This document shows, one piece after another, positions 14,726-16,478 of a stretch of DNA of 16,478 nt. The DNA comes from Clostridia bacterium (GTDB taxonomy: Bacteria; Bacillota; Clostridia; Oscillospirales; Ruminococcaceae). The stretch lies in NCBI GenBank assembly GCA_026001145.1, contig BNZN01000018.1:1-16478 (forward strand). Reading direction: 5' to 3'. The translations under genes were made by a program, and so were the position numbers. The notes beneath the pieces are model-generated. The model was not told where the DNA came from and did no database searches. It saw only the letters and a list, made by a program, of their open reading frames with translations. How positions within the stretch are numbered: the stretch's first letter is position 1; each line of letters begins with the position of its first letter.

Positions 14726-15733
14726 GTGAATAAAATAATCCTGTTGATAGCCTTTTTTGTGGCATTGTTTATCACCCATTTCTTGGGTTTTTGTGTGATT
14801 CCAATGTTAAAAAAACGGCATTTGAGTCAGGTGATTAAAGAAGAAGGACCAACCTGGCACAAAAAAAAGTCCGGCACCCCGACCATGGGTGGGATTATGT
14901 TTATTTGTGGTATTTTTTGCGCGGCATCTGTTGCATATATACTTCTGATTTTATGGGGAAAAGAACCCTCTTTTCAAGTTCTCCAAAACTTTGTGCCCGG
15001 TCTATCTCTTGCCATAGAGTTCGCTACGATTGGATTTTTGGACGATCATACCAAGGTTGTTAAAAAACAAAATCTGGGGCTTAGAGCACGTGTAAAATTC
15101 GGGTTGCAAGCGCTTACCGCCGGCATTTATCTTTTGCAGATGACCTATATCAATGGGCACAGCGGGATGCTATATATTCCGTTTTTGGGTCAGTTTGATT
15201 TTGGGTGGTCTATATACCTCGTTCACATGTTCATTATTCTGGGGTGTGTTAATGCCGTGAACATAACCGACGGAATTGATGGGCTGGCATCATCGGTCAC
15301 CGCAGTCGCGACGCTTGGCTTTTTGTTTTTGGCTTTGATGTTCGGCAATTCCGTGGCTGCGATTCTTTCAATTTGTTTGGCGGGCGGCTGCATTGGGTTT
15401 CTTCTTTGGAATTTTTATCCGGCAAAGATTATGATGGGTGACACTGGCTCGCTCTTTTTGGGCGGCTTGTTAGTTTCGATTTCATTTTTGCTCAAAGTGC
15501 CGGTCTTGCTTGCTTTTTTCGGAATTGTCTATGTGATCGAAACACTGTCGGTAATGATACAAATGACTTACTATCACTTCACGCACAAACGAATTTTCAA
15601 AATGAGCCCGATTCATCATCATTTTGAACTTTCGGGTTATAGTGAAACGAAAATCAACATCTTGTTTATGTTAATTCAAGCAATCGGTTGCGTTGTTGGG
15701 ATTATTGCAGTAAGAAGTCCGTGTATCTTTTAG
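14726..15733 (+). CDS. mraY: Phospho-N-acetylmuramoyl-pentapeptide transferase
   Basis: 335 residues, full length, polytopic membrane protein with about ten hydrophobic segments. It transfers phospho-MurNAc-pentapeptide to undecaprenyl phosphate, making lipid I. Catalytic motifs: GFLDDHTK (103-110, D106/D107), NAVNITDGIDGLASS (176-190, with N179, D182 and D185), MGDTGSLFLGG (237-247, D239) and the HHH motif SPIHHHFE (294-301). TPTMGGI (51-57) is also typical. The GTG start has AGGAG about 9 nt upstream, 12 nt after the murF stop. murD and ftsW, which usually follow, are missing; a terminator-like stem comes next. Confidence 0.96.
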   Translation: MNKIILLIAFFVALFITHFLGFCVIPMLKKRHLSQVIKEEGPTWHKKKSGTPTMGGIMFICGIFCAASVAYILLILWGKEPSFQVLQNFVPGLSLAIEFATIGFLDDHTKVVKKQNLGLRARVKFGLQALTAGIYLLQMTYINGHSGMLYIPFLGQFDFGWSIYLVHMFIILGCVNAVNITDGIDGLASSVTAVATLGFLFLALMFGNSVAAILSICLAGGCIGFLLWNFYPAKIMMGDTGSLFLGGLLVSISFLLKVPVLLAFFGIVYVIETLSVMIQMTYYHFTHKRIFKMSPIHHHFELSGYSETKINILFMLIQAIGCVVGIIAVRSPCIF

Positions 15734-15766
15734 CTGTGAATTAAAAACATATATGGGCATAAACAA

Positions 15767-15801
15767 GACGCCACCTCTTCGGGTAGCGTCCTCGTTATTT
15801 T
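15767..15801. terminator. Terminator between mraY and the convergent unknown gene
   Basis: GACGC-C-ACC (15767-15775), loop TCTTCG, GGT-A-GCGTC (15782-15790), one mismatch in an otherwise paired 9-bp stem, then CTCGTTATTTT. It lies 33 nt after mraY and 4 nt beyond the end of the - strand gene. On the - strand it is followed by TTGTTT, so it can serve both converging transcripts. Confidence 0.65.
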
Positions 15802-15805
15802 GCTT

Positions 15806-16478
15806 CTACACAGTTGGAACCCAACCGGAAAGAACCTTAATTACATAATCACACACATGTAAACCTGACATCACAACATCTTTAAAGAGAGTTCCCTCGT
15901 CTGTGTTAACCCATGGACTCAAGCACCAATTATCAGTCACCCTGTTGTAAGCATCCGGGAAATTCATGAAAGTTTCAACTGCCTGCGTTATGCGCTCCAG
16001 GGAATCCATTTGGTTACCCGGATACTGCCCCTTCCGCTGTTCTATATTGGCACCAAGTTGAAGTAGCAACGCTTTCACGGCACCTATTGTTCTTACATCT
16101 TTAGTTTCCCATTGTTGTATCAAATAACGATCAGAAGGATCAATGAATGTTATTTCAATTATGGTTGTTAAATAGTTCACCACATCTTTTTCTAGCGTTT
16201 CCTGGCCGCTTTCAACAGCAGCTCTGATACAATCACTGCATAACTTAAACAGCGGGCGCACCTTGCGTTTTCGATTCTCCGGACGCGTTTCAAGCATAAG
16301 CTTGACCACGCGAGTTTTTGCCCATTCCGCTAACTGCTTTGATATTCCTGCTAGAACACGCACATTTTGCCCATCTAGTTCCTGTTTCCACAATCTAAGA
16401 ATCACGTCACAATTCATGTCAACAAGACCATTATTTAGTCCAAAAGGGCCATTTGATCTAACTTCCTGGTTTTCAGTG
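15806..16478 (-). CDS. Uncharacterised protein, N-terminally cut by the window edge; paralog of the 5381-7017 secreted protein
   Basis: The frame stays open from the stop (TAG, 15806-15808) to the right edge. The first internal ATG (16417) gives 203 residues, but related sequence continues upstream of it (…NGPFGLNNGLVDM), so the true start is outside the window. I recognise no known family. Shared with the 468-residue protein: NGLVDMNCDVILRL (compare NGLCSVNRDILLRL), then after about 100 residues FIDPSD (FTDPSD), then NWCLSPWV (RWFSMEWV), in the same order with similar spacing. It is mostly helical, with several cysteines (C60 and C63 as CSDC; C165; C189 counted from the ATG). It lacks the roughly 100-residue C-terminal part of its relative and ends SGWVPTV. 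By analogy it may carry a signal peptide upstream, which cannot be seen here. Confidence 0.7.
   Translation of the reverse strand, partial: TENQEVRSNGPFGLNNGLVDMNCDVILRLWKQELDGQNVRVLAGISKQLAEWAKTRVVKLMLETRPENRKRKVRPLFKLCSDCIRAAVESGQETLEKDVVNYLTTIIEITFIDPSDRYLIQQWETKDVRTIGAVKALLLQLGANIEQRKGQYPGNQMDSLERITQAVETFMNFPDAYNRVTDNWCLSPWVNTDEGTLFKDVVMSGLHVCDYVIKVLSGWVPTV

Noticed and set aside
11866..15733. Recoded stop codons (TGA as Trp), considered because of the possible symbiont lifestyle
   Set aside because: Trp residues are encoded by TGG at conserved sites and genes end at expected places with TAA, TAG and TGA, so the standard code fits.
1..16478. CRISPR array, tRNA or rRNA genes, integrase or transposase
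   Set aside because: No regularly spaced repeat array, no cloverleaf-like sequence and no transposase or integrase motif were seen; the only repeats are the short intergenic ones reported.

Overview
Organism: the window reads as one chromosomal stretch (about 40% GC by eye) of a Bacillota bacterium, probably class Clostridia. Pointers are the clostridial-type S9 N-terminus ([15 protein letters not shown]), a short 57-residue S21, YqeG, a rubredoxin-first ('reverse') rubrerythrin, a SpoVD-like PASTA penicillin-binding protein and a meso-DAP-type MurE (DNPR). Against this ordinary background sits a nucleotide (ADP/ATP) transporter of the NTT/Tlc family, a hallmark of bacteria living inside eukaryotic cells. 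The dcw cell-wall cluster is also pared down, UvrC is shortened, and there are two members of an unrecognised secreted family. I infer an anaerobic, host-associated and possibly intracellular clostridium, for example a symbiont of a protist or animal gut. The taxonomy is inference; the gene calls mostly are not. Layout: (1) 1-963, + strand, a pseudaminic acid synthase (PseI-like) cut by the left edge, followed by a terminator shared with the convergent gene. (2) 1065-5104, - strand, a probable single operon rplM-rpsI-rpsU-yqeG-tlc-rubrerythrin driven by a perfect TTGACA-17-TATAAT promoter; rpsU is short and starts with GTG. (3) 5105-5380, a gene-free stretch with a long inverted repeat that overlaps a terminator-like stem. 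(4) 5381-7017, - strand, a secreted protein of unknown function whose signal-peptide segment and body lie in two frames, with its own good promoter. (5) 7354-9081, + strand, uvrC without its usual C-terminal helix-hairpin-helix domain. (6) 9284-15733, + strand, PASTA-PBP, murE, murF and mraY; the first pair is separated by a 342-bp repeat-bearing spacer and the last three genes are packed tightly with TTG, TTG and GTG starts. (7) 15806-16478, - strand, the C-terminal part of a second member of the family in (4), cut by the right edge. Working together: MurE, MurF and MraY carry UDP-MurNAc from dipeptide to pentapeptide to lipid I, and the PBP cross-links the finished wall. PseI would supply a nonulosonic acid for surface glycans. 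The NTT protein would exchange or import host nucleotides, co-expressed with ribosomal proteins. Rubrerythrin removes peroxide in an anaerobe. The secreted paralogs are the least explained part of the window and the best candidates for something undescribed.
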